Origin: DATAES01 sp963721305
GTDB lineage: Bacteria > Actinomycetota > Acidimicrobiia > Acidimicrobiales > JACDCH01
NCBI GenBank assembly: GCA_963721305.1
Contig: CAVRIR010000006.1
Coordinates: 496,001 to 560,000 of the forward strand
DNA length: 64,000 bases
Direction of reading: 5' to 3'
This document shows positions 35,246 to 42,555 of the stretch, piece after piece. The first letter of the stretch is position 1, and every line of letters begins with the position of its first letter. A program made the position numbers and the translations under genes. The notes beneath the pieces are model-generated. The model worked only from the letters and a program-made list of their open reading frames with translations, searched no databases and had not been told where the DNA came from.

Positions 35246-35760
35246 TCCGTCGCCTGCCAGATCGTTTCGTCGTATGGCCGGCCGCGCGGCGGCGCGGCGT
35301 CCTTCGTCCAAACCATGACCTTGCGCTTGAAGTAGCAAACTTCCTCGCCGCGCTGATTGATGCCTTTCGTCTCGACCGTCACGATCCCCCGATCGCCCTT
35401 CGACGTGAGTCGCTTCTCGAGCACCCGTGTCTCGGCGTAGATCGTGTCGCCGTGGTAGCTCGGCTTCGCATGTTGCAAGGTCTCGACCTCGAGGTTCGCG
35501 ATCGCCGAACCGCTCACATCCGGCACGCTCATACCGAGTACGAGTGAGTACACGAGGTTGCCGACCACGAGGTTCTTGCCGTGTGGGCTCTCGTGCTCCG
35601 CGAACCAGGCGTTCGTGTGCACGGGATGGTGGTTCATCGTGATCATGCAGAACAGATGGTCGTCGTACTCGGTGATCGTCTTGCCCGGCCAGTGCTTGTA
35701 GATGTCGCCGGGCTCGAAATCCTCGTAGTAGCGCCCGAACGGGCGGTCGTAGACGGTCAT
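35242..35760 (-). CDS. MaoC-family hydratase, mesaconyl-CoA hydratase-like
   Basis: 172 residues, single hot-dog domain. The sequence FGRYYEDFEPGDIYKHWPGKTITEYDDHLFCMITMNHHPVHTN, followed by VVGNLVYSLVLGMSVPDVSG and SYHGDTIYAETRVL, is close to the small MaoC proteins found in the actinobacterial ethylmalonyl-CoA pathway gene cluster (between citE-like and acyl-CoA dehydrogenase genes), as I remember it. The catalytic His is in HHPVH. Probable step: hydration of mesaconyl-CoA to beta-methylmalyl-CoA. The partner genes (ACAD at 36211 and CitE-like at 41137) are nearby but not adjacent; ccr and ecm are not in the window. Confidence 0.8.
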   Translation of the reverse strand: MTVYDRPFGRYYEDFEPGDIYKHWPGKTITEYDDHLFCMITMNHHPVHTNAWFAEHESPHGKNLVVGNLVYSLVLGMSVPDVSGSAIANLEVETLQHAKPSYHGDTIYAETRVLEKRLTSKGDRGIVTVETKGINQRGEEVCYFKRKVMVWTKDAAPPRGRPYDETIWQATE

Positions 35761-35847
35761 TGCGTCCTCTCGATCGGCATCCGTCGTCGTTGCGATCGTA
35801 GGGACGAATCGTGCGGCCGGCCCAACTCCTCAACATCCACCCGGCGC

Positions 35848-36177
35848 GTGCCGGTCGTCATGCCCTGCGCCAACCAGATCCTCGGCGCCGGCTTGGTCGC
35901 TTTCGCGCCGGAGACGTTCATCCCTGCGCTGCTCGTGCTGGTGTCCGACGTCGGACTCGCGGCTGCGATCTTCGTACGCCGCGGCGAGCCGTACGACTTC
36001 GAGAGGTCGTTCCCGAGAGCGCGGCAGTTCAAGGAGATCAACGACGTGCATCGGTTGCGCACGTTGAACTGCAATCGTGCGCAGGGCTTTCATCTGTCGA
36101 AGCCGCTGTCGCCCAGTGATGTCACCCGGGTGCTCCAACAAGAGCTGCCGCCGCTGGTGGCGCTCCTCCGACGTTGA
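35848..36177 (+). pseudogene. Remnant of an EAL-domain (c-di-GMP phosphodiesterase) gene
   Basis: The plus-strand frame from GTG 35848 gives VPVVMPCANQILGAGLVAFA then PETFIPALLVLVSDVGLAAA, which resembles the EAL segment 'APETFIPLAEDVGL'. After a short unrelated piece it reads QFKEINDVHRLRTLNCNRAQ then GFHLSKPLSPSDVTRVL, which fits the EAL C-terminus (ETxxQLxxLRxLGCDRAQGFHLSRPL). The middle of the domain, including the metal-binding EAL, NFE and DDFG motifs, is missing, and wording has drifted. I read it as an internally deleted, inactive relic. No start context or intact domain was seen. Confidence 0.6.
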
Positions 36178-36185
36178 GCCGTTCA

Positions 36186-36201
36186 GTTACCCGTCGGTAA
36201 C
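36186..36201. promoter_or_regulatory. Inverted repeat gttacc-cgtc-ggtaac upstream of the ACAD
   Basis: Perfect 6-bp arms with a 4-bp centre, ending 9 bases before ATG 36211. The size and symmetry suit a TetR- or FadR-type operator as used for acyl-CoA genes, but no regulator gene is adjacent, so this is inference. Confidence 0.45.
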
Positions 36202-36210
36202 GTCGGCGGG

Positions 36211-37794
36211 ATGACTTCCCCCGACCTCACTGCCGCCGCGTCGGCGGTCGACGCCGCCCGGACCGTCGTGAACAGCGGTGTCCGCACGGTCGCGGCCGCG
36301 GGCGCCATCGACGACAACCAGGTCGTCGCCTACGACCTCGCGCACGCCGCCGCCGCGGTCGAGACGGCCCGCACGCTGCTCGACTACGGCGCAAAGGGCG
36401 ACCTCGAAGCGCGCATCGCATGCGCGTTCGTCGCGGACGCCGTGGGCGAGCTTGCCGCGAAGGTGTTCGGGCGCGAGCAGCTGTGGGGCGTCGATCCCCG
36501 CGCACTCGACGGCGCACGTTCGTTCGTCGGCACGTACCGCGATCCTTCGTTCCTCGCGTCGCTCGCCGGCGAGCAGGGTCCGCGCCATCTCGACCAAGAC
36601 TTCGAGATGGTCCAGGACACCTTCCGGCGGTTCGCCGAAGACAAGTTGAAGCCCGTCGCGGAGCACATCCATCGCGAGAATGCCGACATCCCCGAGGAGG
36701 TCATCAGCGGGCTCGCGGAGATGGGTGGCTTCGGCCTGTCCGTGCCCGAGGAGTACGGCGGGTTCGCGGCAGGCGGCGAGTCCGACTACCTCGGGATGGT
36801 CATCGCCACCGAAGAGCTGTCACGCGGCTCGCTCGGCGCCGGCGGTTCGCTGATCACCCGTCCGGAGATCCTGACTCGGGCGCTGGTCAAGGGTGGCACC
36901 GAGGAGCAGAAGCAGGAGTGGCTGCCGAAGCTCGCGTCCGCCGAAGTCATGGCTGCCGTCGCGGTGACCGAGCCGGACTTCGGTTCCGACGTCGCGGGCA
37001 TCAAGGTGACGGGGACGCGCACGCCGGAAGGCGATGGCTGGCTGATCAACGGCGTGAAGACGTGGTGCACGTTCGGTGCGCGCGCCGACGTCCTGATGCT
37101 GCTCGCCCGAACCGATCCGGATCGATCGAAGACGCACCGAGGGCTGTCGTTGTTCGTCGTGTCGAAGCCGCGCGGTGAAGGTCACGGTTTCGAGTTCACG
37201 GACGAGCGCGGCGGGCGCATGGAAGGCCGCGCCATCGACACGATCGGCTACCGCGGCATGCACTCGTACGAGATCGCGTTCGACAACTGGTTCGTGTCGT
37301 CCGACCATCTCGTCGGCGGCGAGGAAGGTCTGGGCAAGGGCTTCTACCTCCAGATGGCCGGCTTCGAGAACGGTCGCCTGCAGACGGCGGCGCGCGCCGT
37401 CGGCGTGATGCAGGCCGCGTACGAGGAAGCCCACCAATACGCGCTCGACCGATCCGTGTTCGGTCACCCGATCGGCGAGTACCAGTTGACGAAGGCGAAG
37501 CTCGCTCGGATGTCGATCACCATCCAGGCGGCACGCCAGTTCATGTACGCGGTGGCGCGGCTGATGGCGAAGGGTGAGGGCGCGCTCGAGGCCGCGATGG
37601 TGAAGGCGTACGTGTGCAAGGCGGCCGAGTGGGTCACGCGCGAGTCGATGCAGATCCACGGGGGCTACGGCTACGCCGAGGAGTACGCGGTGTCGCGCTA
37701 CTTCGTCGACGCGCGGGTGCTGTCGATCTTCGAAGGGGCCGACGAGACCCTCTGCCTGAAGGTCATCGCCCGCCGCCTCCTCGAATCCGCCTGA
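36211..37794 (+). CDS. Acyl-CoA dehydrogenase with N-terminal extension, methylsuccinyl-CoA dehydrogenase-like
   Basis: 527 residues, longer than the usual 380-400. The first 120-130 residues form a helical extra domain (MTSPDLTAAASAVDAARTVV onward); the ACAD core starts near FEMVQDTFRRFAEDKLKPVA. Core landmarks: VPEEYGGF, VAVTEPDFGSDVAGIKVTGT, WLINGVKTWCTFGARADVLM, SVFGHPIGEYQLTKAKLARM and MQIHGGYGYAEEYAVSRYF. An extended N-terminus and this core are features of (2S)-methylsuccinyl-CoA dehydrogenase of the ethylmalonyl-CoA pathway. Assignment is by architecture and neighbours; the exact substrate is inferred. A family-A hairpin follows the stop. Confidence 0.82.
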   Translation: MTSPDLTAAASAVDAARTVVNSGVRTVAAAGAIDDNQVVAYDLAHAAAAVETARTLLDYGAKGDLEARIACAFVADAVGELAAKVFGREQLWGVDPRALDGARSFVGTYRDPSFLASLAGEQGPRHLDQDFEMVQDTFRRFAEDKLKPVAEHIHRENADIPEEVISGLAEMGGFGLSVPEEYGGFAAGGESDYLGMVIATEELSRGSLGAGGSLITRPEILTRALVKGGTEEQKQEWLPKLASAEVMAAVAVTEPDFGSDVAGIKVTGTRTPEGDGWLINGVKTWCTFGARADVLMLLARTDPDRSKTHRGLSLFVVSKPRGEGHGFEFTDERGGRMEGRAIDTIGYRGMHSYEIAFDNWFVSSDHLVGGEEGLGKGFYLQMAGFENGRLQTAARAVGVMQAAYEEAHQYALDRSVFGHPIGEYQLTKAKLARMSITIQAARQFMYAVARLMAKGEGALEAAMVKAYVCKAAEWVTRESMQIHGGYGYAEEYAVSRYFVDARVLSIFEGADETLCLKVIARRLLESA

Positions 37795-37803
37795 CCCCAT
37801 CTG

Positions 37804-37857
37804 CGAACTCCGGGGAGAAACGGGCGCCATGGCGCCCGTTTCCATCCAACATTCGTC
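37804..37857 (-). repeat. Hairpin repeat family A between convergent genes
   Basis: gcgaactccggggag, stem aaacgggcgcc/ggcgcccgttt around an at centre, then ccatccaacattcgtca. Starts 9 bases after the ACAD stop and reaches the stop of the minus-strand sarcosine-oxidase gene, so it could terminate both. Confidence 0.85.
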
Positions 37858-38887
37858 AGGCGGTGGCGAGGTCGGCGAGGCGTTGGCCGATGCGTGGGGT
37901 GAACTTGAAGCCGTGGCCGCTGCACGGTGAGCCGATCACGATCGGGCCCCGCCGCTCCAGCACGAACGACTCGTCCGCCGTCGTCGTGTAGAGGCACTCC
38001 GCGGTGTTGACCGGCGTCGGGTCGAGCCCGGGGAACCACTCCTCGACGTAGCGCACGACGGCTGCTTCGGCGGCTGCGTCTCGCGGCGGGCGACGGTCCG
38101 GATCGACCACCGGTCCGACGTGATGCTCGTCGACCTTCACGCCTTCCCCGGGCGTGAGCAGTCCGTAGACCCACGGCCGGCGGTGGTGGATGAAGCTCGG
38201 CCAGTCGGTGGTGTCGTCGGCTCGCGGCGCGAAGTGCTGGACCTGTTCCTGCGTCACCACGACGTCGGGCGCAAGCTCGTCGCCGACAACCTGCCGCACC
38301 CACGCGCCTGCCGTGACGACGGCGACGGGCGCGGCGATCGTCTCGCCGCCTGCGTCCACCTCGACGCCGTTCGGCGTCGTGCGCAGACGTGCTCGGCCGA
38401 CACCGAAGCGGACGTCCGCGCCGTGGGCGGCCGCCCGATCCTGCAACGAGCGCACGGTGTCGTCCGAGCGGCAACGGCCACCGTCGGGATGAAAGAGCAC
38501 GTCGCCGTCGAAGCGCATGCCCGGCCAGCGCTCGCTCGCCTCGTCGCGAGACAGTCGCTCATGCTTCGCGCCGCAGGTCTCGAGCGCGGCAGCGACGGCC
38601 GCGATGGAAGCAGGATCACCGTGGTCGACGGCGCCGGTCATGTCGAGCAGCGGTCGTCCGGCGTCGTCCTCGAGCTCCCGCCACAAAGGCAACGCGGCCT
38701 GCGCCATGCGCACATACTCGGGTCGGTCGTAGGCCAGCCGGAATATCCGGGTCCCGCCGTGGCTCGAACCGTTGGCGTGGCCCCGCCCGAACTGTTCGAG
38801 CAGCACCACGTCTCGTCCCCGGCGAGCGAGCCACCACGCGGTCGCCGATCCCATGGCGCCGGCGCCGATGACCACGACAGCAGGCAT
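37856..38887 (-). CDS. Monomeric sarcosine oxidase / N-methyl amino acid oxidase
   Basis: 343 residues. FAD-dependent oxidative demethylation, releasing formaldehyde and H2O2. N-terminal dinucleotide fold VVVIGAGAMGSATAWWLARR, then EQFGRGHANGSSHGGTRIFR (the GSSHG signature of monomeric sarcosine oxidase/SolA), a VTAGAW segment, YTTTADESFVLERR and a final IGSPCSGHGFKFTPRIG, where the Cys is the covalent FAD attachment site of this family. Preferred substrate (sarcosine, methyltryptophan, pipecolate) cannot be fixed. A formaldehyde-activating enzyme gene is 3 kb away. Divergent from a cupin gene with 44 bases between starts. Confidence 0.85.
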   Translation of the reverse strand: MPAVVVIGAGAMGSATAWWLARRGRDVVLLEQFGRGHANGSSHGGTRIFRLAYDRPEYVRMAQAALPLWRELEDDAGRPLLDMTGAVDHGDPASIAAVAAALETCGAKHERLSRDEASERWPGMRFDGDVLFHPDGGRCRSDDTVRSLQDRAAAHGADVRFGVGRARLRTTPNGVEVDAGGETIAAPVAVVTAGAWVRQVVGDELAPDVVVTQEQVQHFAPRADDTTDWPSFIHHRRPWVYGLLTPGEGVKVDEHHVGPVVDPDRRPPRDAAAEAAVVRYVEEWFPGLDPTPVNTAECLYTTTADESFVLERRGPIVIGSPCSGHGFKFTPRIGQRLADLATA

Positions 38888-38931
38888 ACGCAGAGGAGCG
38901 TAGAAGGCGCGCCATTGCCTACCCTTCCGCC

Positions 38932-39396
38932 ATGACTGCTGTCGACATCCCGCGGGCCCTGCATCGGGGCGAGTCCGATCTTCCGTTCGTCACCGTCGGC
39001 GACGGCACCCACATCCAGCTCCTCCAGGCCGACATCGAGGCCGGCCTGTGGGTGCTGCGCACCAAGTTCGACGCCGGCATCACCATCCCGCGCCACAAGC
39101 ACACCGGCGAGGTGTACGCGTTCACCATCGCCGGACGCTGGAAGTACGTGGAGTACCCGGACGTCAACACCGTGGGCTCGTACCTGTTCGAGCCCGCGGG
39201 GTCCATCCACACGCTCACCGTGCCGGCCGACGTCGAGGAACAGACGGACGTGTGGTTCGCGATCAGAGGTGCCAACCTCAACCTCGACGACGACGGCAAC
39301 GTCACCTCGGTGATCGACGCCGGGCTCATGGCCGACTTCTACGTCGGCATGTGCGAGCAGCTCGGCCACGGCCGCCCGCCTGTCATCGGCCTGTGA
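38932..39396 (+). CDS. Cupin dioxygenase-like protein (2,4'-dihydroxyacetophenone dioxygenase-type)
   Basis: 154 residues. Single cupin barrel with metal motif IPRHKHTGEVYAFTIAGRW (His-x-His and later Glu) and the second motif GSYLFEPAGSIHTLTVP with another His. Overall layout matches the 2,4'-dihydroxyacetophenone dioxygenase family, non-heme Fe ring-side-chain cleaving enzymes, but such proteins also occur with no aromatic pathway around them. No aromatic-degradation genes are adjacent. Stop is followed by a family-B palindrome. Confidence 0.75.
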   Translation: MTAVDIPRALHRGESDLPFVTVGDGTHIQLLQADIEAGLWVLRTKFDAGITIPRHKHTGEVYAFTIAGRWKYVEYPDVNTVGSYLFEPAGSIHTLTVPADVEEQTDVWFAIRGANLNLDDDGNVTSVIDAGLMADFYVGMCEQLGHGRPPVIGL

Positions 39397-39432
39397 CCTG
39401 AACCCCGCGTGACGGACTGACGCCTTGGTCTG

Positions 39433-39480
39433 ATTCTGGCGTCAGATCCGGCGGATATCCGCCGGATCTGACGCCAGAAC
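39433..39480. repeat. Hairpin repeat family B, perfect 46-bp palindrome
   Basis: ttctggcgtcagatccggcg then gatatc then the exact mirror arm (39434-39479). It is the only copy in the window with full symmetry, so it is closest to an ancestral form. Sits between the convergent cupin and glycosyltransferase genes. Confidence 0.85.
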
Positions 39481-39498
39481 GGGAGGGGGGCCGCCGAT

Positions 39499-40185
39499 TC
39501 AGCGTTCGACGGTCAGGCTGCGCAGGTAGGACCAGTACGTCAGCACCGGGATGTCGCCGAAGGGCCAGACCATCCCGATCAGGTCGCCGTACATGTGCAC
39601 GGTGCTGAGCATGCCTCGCCGGCGCCCGAGCTTGTCGCGCCTGGTCCGGTGTGAGACCCCGTGCATGGTGCGCGCGACAGTCGGCAGGCGGCGCTTCGCC
39701 ACCACCTCGTTGATCCGCATCTCGATCGTGTAGCCATCGAGGTTCTCGGGCGCGATCGACTCCCACACCCATCGCGGGATGATGCGTTCGCCGGTCAGCG
39801 GTGGCAAGAGCACGACGAGCCGGTTCCAGAACCGTCCGTAGTCGAACACGCCGAGCGACAACACGGCGCGACCTTCCACCACCGGCGCGCAGATCGCATC
39901 GAGGTGCGCAGCCGTCAACCCGGTGCAGTCCGCGTCGAGGAACAGGATCGCTTCGGCGTCCGACGCCCCGACGCCTTCGTCCATCGCGTGCGCCTTGGAT
40001 CCATCCGACTCCTCGCGCGAGATGACCTTCGCGCCGGCTTCTCGCGCGACGTCCGCGGTGCCGTCCGTCGAGCCGTCGTCGACGACGATGATCTCGCGCA
40101 CGTACTTGCAGTCCAGCGCGGCTGCGATGTTGTCGGCGACCGTCGGTGCTTCGTCGCGCGCCGGGATGATGCAATCGATCCTCAC
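39499..40185 (-). CDS. Family 2 glycosyltransferase
   Basis: 228 residues. GT-A fold: MRIDCIIPARDEAPTVADNI, nucleotide motif VVDDGSTDGTADVA, then AILFLDADCTGLTAAHLDAI with the DxD-type DAD. No transmembrane segment is seen; the C-terminal third (TMHGVSHRTRRDKLGRRRG and WPFGDIPVLTYWSYL) could bind membrane peripherally. Sugar and acceptor unknown, possibly a glycolipid. Starts 10 bases after the convergently placed CitE-like stop, both on the minus strand, so may be the second gene of that unit. Confidence 0.85.
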   Translation of the reverse strand: MRIDCIIPARDEAPTVADNIAAALDCKYVREIIVVDDGSTDGTADVAREAGAKVISREESDGSKAHAMDEGVGASDAEAILFLDADCTGLTAAHLDAICAPVVEGRAVLSLGVFDYGRFWNRLVVLLPPLTGERIIPRWVWESIAPENLDGYTIEMRINEVVAKRRLPTVARTMHGVSHRTRRDKLGRRRGMLSTVHMYGDLIGMVWPFGDIPVLTYWSYLRSLTVER

Positions 40186-40195
40186 GACGAAGGGA

Positions 40196-41137
40196 CTATC
40201 CCTTCGAGCGCGTCATACCGTTACGTTCGCCCTTCTTCACGAGCTTGACGGCGACCTTGCGCGACGCTTCATCGATCATCTCGTCACCGAACATGACCGC
40301 GCCCTTGCGATCGCCTTCGGTCGTTGCCTTCTCGTAGGCGTCGAGGACGTCCCACGCCTTGTCGAACTGTTCCTGACTCGGTGAGAACACCTCGTTGAGG
40401 ATCGTGACCTGGTCGGGATGCAGCGCCCACTTGCCGTCGTAGCCGAGGATCTGCGTGCGGACGCAGAAGTCACGGAACCCCTCGGGGTCGCGCACCTTCA
40501 CGTACGGACCGTCGATCACCTGCAGCCCGTTCGCGCGACCGGCCATGAGGATCTTCACGAAGACGTAGTGGAAGTAGTCGCCGGGGTACTCGGGGATCTG
40601 CAGGCCGCCGGCGAGCGATGGCATCTCCATCGACGCCGACATGTCGACGGGACCGAGGATGATCGTCTCGAGCCGCGGCGACGCTGCGCAGATCTCTTCG
40701 ACGTTGATGATGCCGCGAGCCGTTTCGATCTGCGCCTCGATGCCGATGTGGCCGACGGGAAGACCGGCGTTCTTCTCGACCTGGGTGAGCAACAGATCCA
40801 TCGCGACGACTTCTGCCGCCGACTGCACCTTGGGCAACATGATCTCGTCGAGCCGCTCGCCCGCTTCGCTCACGACCTCGATGACGTCATAGGCGGTCCA
40901 CTCGGTGTCCCACGCGTTGACGCGCACGCACAGGACGCGCTCGCCCCAGTCGAAGCTCTTGATCGCCTCGACCACCTTGGGCCGGGCGGCTTCCTTCTCG
41001 AGCGGCGACACCGCGTCCTCGAGGTCGAGGAACGTCATGTCGGCCGGGATCGTCGGGCCTTTGGCGAGCATCTTCTCGCTCGAACCGGGGACCGACAGGC
41101 AGGAGCGACGCGGCAGGTCGCGGGATCGTGCGGACAT
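40196..41137 (-). CDS. HpcH/HpaI/CitE-family lyase, malyl-CoA/beta-methylmalyl-CoA lyase-like
   Basis: 313 residues from ATG 41137. TIM-barrel of the citrate-lyase beta/malyl-CoA lyase family: LPRRSCLSVPGSSEKMLAKG, MTFLDLEDAVSPLEKEAARP, RVLCVRVNAWDTEWTAYDVI, IMLPKVQSAAEVVAMDLLLT, IGIEAQIETARGIINVEEIC and YDGKWALHPDQV. The Asp/Glu metal ligands and the Arg (VRVNAW) are in place. In actinobacteria this protein type sits with MaoC and ACAD genes of the ethylmalonyl-CoA pathway, where it cleaves beta-methylmalyl-CoA to glyoxylate and propionyl-CoA. Here the three are spread over 6 kb. Specific substrate inferred. Confidence 0.82.
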   Translation of the reverse strand: MSARSRDLPRRSCLSVPGSSEKMLAKGPTIPADMTFLDLEDAVSPLEKEAARPKVVEAIKSFDWGERVLCVRVNAWDTEWTAYDVIEVVSEAGERLDEIMLPKVQSAAEVVAMDLLLTQVEKNAGLPVGHIGIEAQIETARGIINVEEICAASPRLETIILGPVDMSASMEMPSLAGGLQIPEYPGDYFHYVFVKILMAGRANGLQVIDGPYVKVRDPEGFRDFCVRTQILGYDGKWALHPDQVTILNEVFSPSQEQFDKAWDVLDAYEKATTEGDRKGAVMFGDEMIDEASRKVAVKLVKKGERNGMTRSKG

Positions 41138-41204
41138 GGCCGGCAATGCTATGAGGACGCCTGCCGTCGGCCCAAAGAGGGCCGGGCGCGTACGGTGTCC
41201 GTCG

Positions 41205-42017
41205 ATGACGAACGGCCTGGTCGATCTCGCCCGGTACCCGGTCGAGGATCCCGAGTCCGACGTCGCCCGCGAGGTGATCGAGCGCCACGGCAACCAACTG
41301 CGCGAGCGCGGCGTGAGCGTGCTGCCCGGCTTCGTTCGGCCGGAAGCGGTCGGGGCCATGGTCGACGAGTGCGACAGGCTCGCGACCAACGCACACCATC
41401 AGGACACGCAGGGCACGCCATACCTCGAGCTGCCGTCCGACGACTGGCCGAAGGGTCATCCGCGAGTGACCTGGGCGAAGTCGTCGGTCCACACCATCGG
41501 CTACGACCAGTTCCCGCCGTCGTCTCTCATGCGCCGGCTGTACGAGTGGGACGAGTTGCTCGTGTTCGTCGGTCGCATCCTCGGGCGTGAGCCGCTGTAC
41601 CGCTACGCCGACCCGATCGGGGCGCTCAACCTCGCGGTGATGGTCGAAGGCGACGAGCTGGGATGGCACTACGACCAGACGGACTTCGTCGTGTCGCTCG
41701 CGGTGCAGTCGAGCGAACGCGGCGGCGATTTCGAGAACGTCGCGCGGCTGCGTTCGGCCGATGACGAGGGTTACGACGCCGTGTCGCGCATCCTGCAAGA
41801 CGGCGAGCGCGCCGAGGTGGTCGTCGAGCCGATGGAACCCGGAACGCTGATGCTGTTCGAGGGCCGCTACTCGTTGCATCGGGTCACCCCGATCAGTGGT
41901 GCGCGACCTCGATACATCGGCTTGTTCGGTTACGACACCAAGCCCGACACGATGTCGTCCGAGCTCTTGAAGCTCGTCCGCTACGGACGTTCGGAGCCAC
42001 TGCATGCAGCTGGGTGA
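41205..42017 (+). CDS. Fe(II)/2-oxoglutarate-dependent dioxygenase
   Basis: 270 residues from ATG 41205. The metal site H-x-D...H is GWHYDQTDF and SLHRVTP, with a later R in ARPRYIG for 2-oxoglutarate. Fold matches the phytanoyl-CoA/HalD-like branch (double-stranded beta helix). Substrate unknown. Its last 14 bases overlap the fae gene, so the two are translationally coupled. Divergent from the CitE-like gene with a 67-bp gap. Confidence 0.82.
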   Translation: MTNGLVDLARYPVEDPESDVAREVIERHGNQLRERGVSVLPGFVRPEAVGAMVDECDRLATNAHHQDTQGTPYLELPSDDWPKGHPRVTWAKSSVHTIGYDQFPPSSLMRRLYEWDELLVFVGRILGREPLYRYADPIGALNLAVMVEGDELGWHYDQTDFVVSLAVQSSERGGDFENVARLRSADDEGYDAVSRILQDGERAEVVVEPMEPGTLMLFEGRYSLHRVTPISGARPRYIGLFGYDTKPDTMSSELLKLVRYGRSEPLHAAG

Positions 42018-42489
42018 GTCGTTCGTCGGATCCGGCACCAACGCCGCGCACGTCAACACCGTCCTCGGTCCTCGCGACGGACCCGTCGGCGCGGCGTGGG
42101 CGAACGCGCTCGCGACTCCGAGCGCCGGTCACGCGGCGTTCGTCGTCGTGCTGCATCCGGGCCTGCCGGTGAAGCCGTTCACGTTGCTGGTCAACAAGGC
42201 GCGCATCGAGTCCGAAACGCACGCCCGGATGACATGGGGTCCGGCACAGGCCGGCGTCGCTGGCGGCGTCGCCGAAGCGGTCGCCCAAGAGATCGTGTTC
42301 GATGTGGAGGACGTGCTCATCGCCGCGGTCTGGGTCGATCCTGCCGCCGATGACGCCGAGGCGGTGTTCGCCAACAACATGGAGGCGACGATCGGCGCGC
42401 TCGCCATGGGGCAGCACGGACTCCCCGCCGTCACCGAGATCGAGGAACGCCGCACCGACCTCTGGAACCCCTTCTTCCGCGCTCCTTGA
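42004..42489 (+). CDS. fae: Formaldehyde-activating enzyme (Fae) homologue
   Basis: 161 residues, the size of Fae. Fae condenses formaldehyde with tetrahydromethanopterin (or a related pterin). Landmarks: GESFVGSGTNAAHVNTVLGP with the active-site His at residue 16, AAWANALATPSAGHAAFVVV, PVKPFTLLVNKARIESETHA and TWGPAQAGVAGGVAEAVA. The gene overlaps the upstream Fe/2OG dioxygenase by 14 bases and has a GGAG site 8 bases before ATG. Fae is mainly known from methylotrophs and archaea and is unusual in an actinobacterium; with sarcosine oxidase nearby it suggests formaldehyde handling. Functional Fae versus an Fae-like paralogue cannot be told. Confidence 0.82.
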   Translation: MQLGESFVGSGTNAAHVNTVLGPRDGPVGAAWANALATPSAGHAAFVVVLHPGLPVKPFTLLVNKARIESETHARMTWGPAQAGVAGGVAEAVAQEIVFDVEDVLIAAVWVDPAADDAEAVFANNMEATIGALAMGQHGLPAVTEIEERRTDLWNPFFRAP

Positions 42490-42555
42490 CCCGCCGAGCC
42501 GCGCCGACTCCGCGTCATCGGCGGCGCCGGAGCACCGCAGTTGCACCAACACCCG

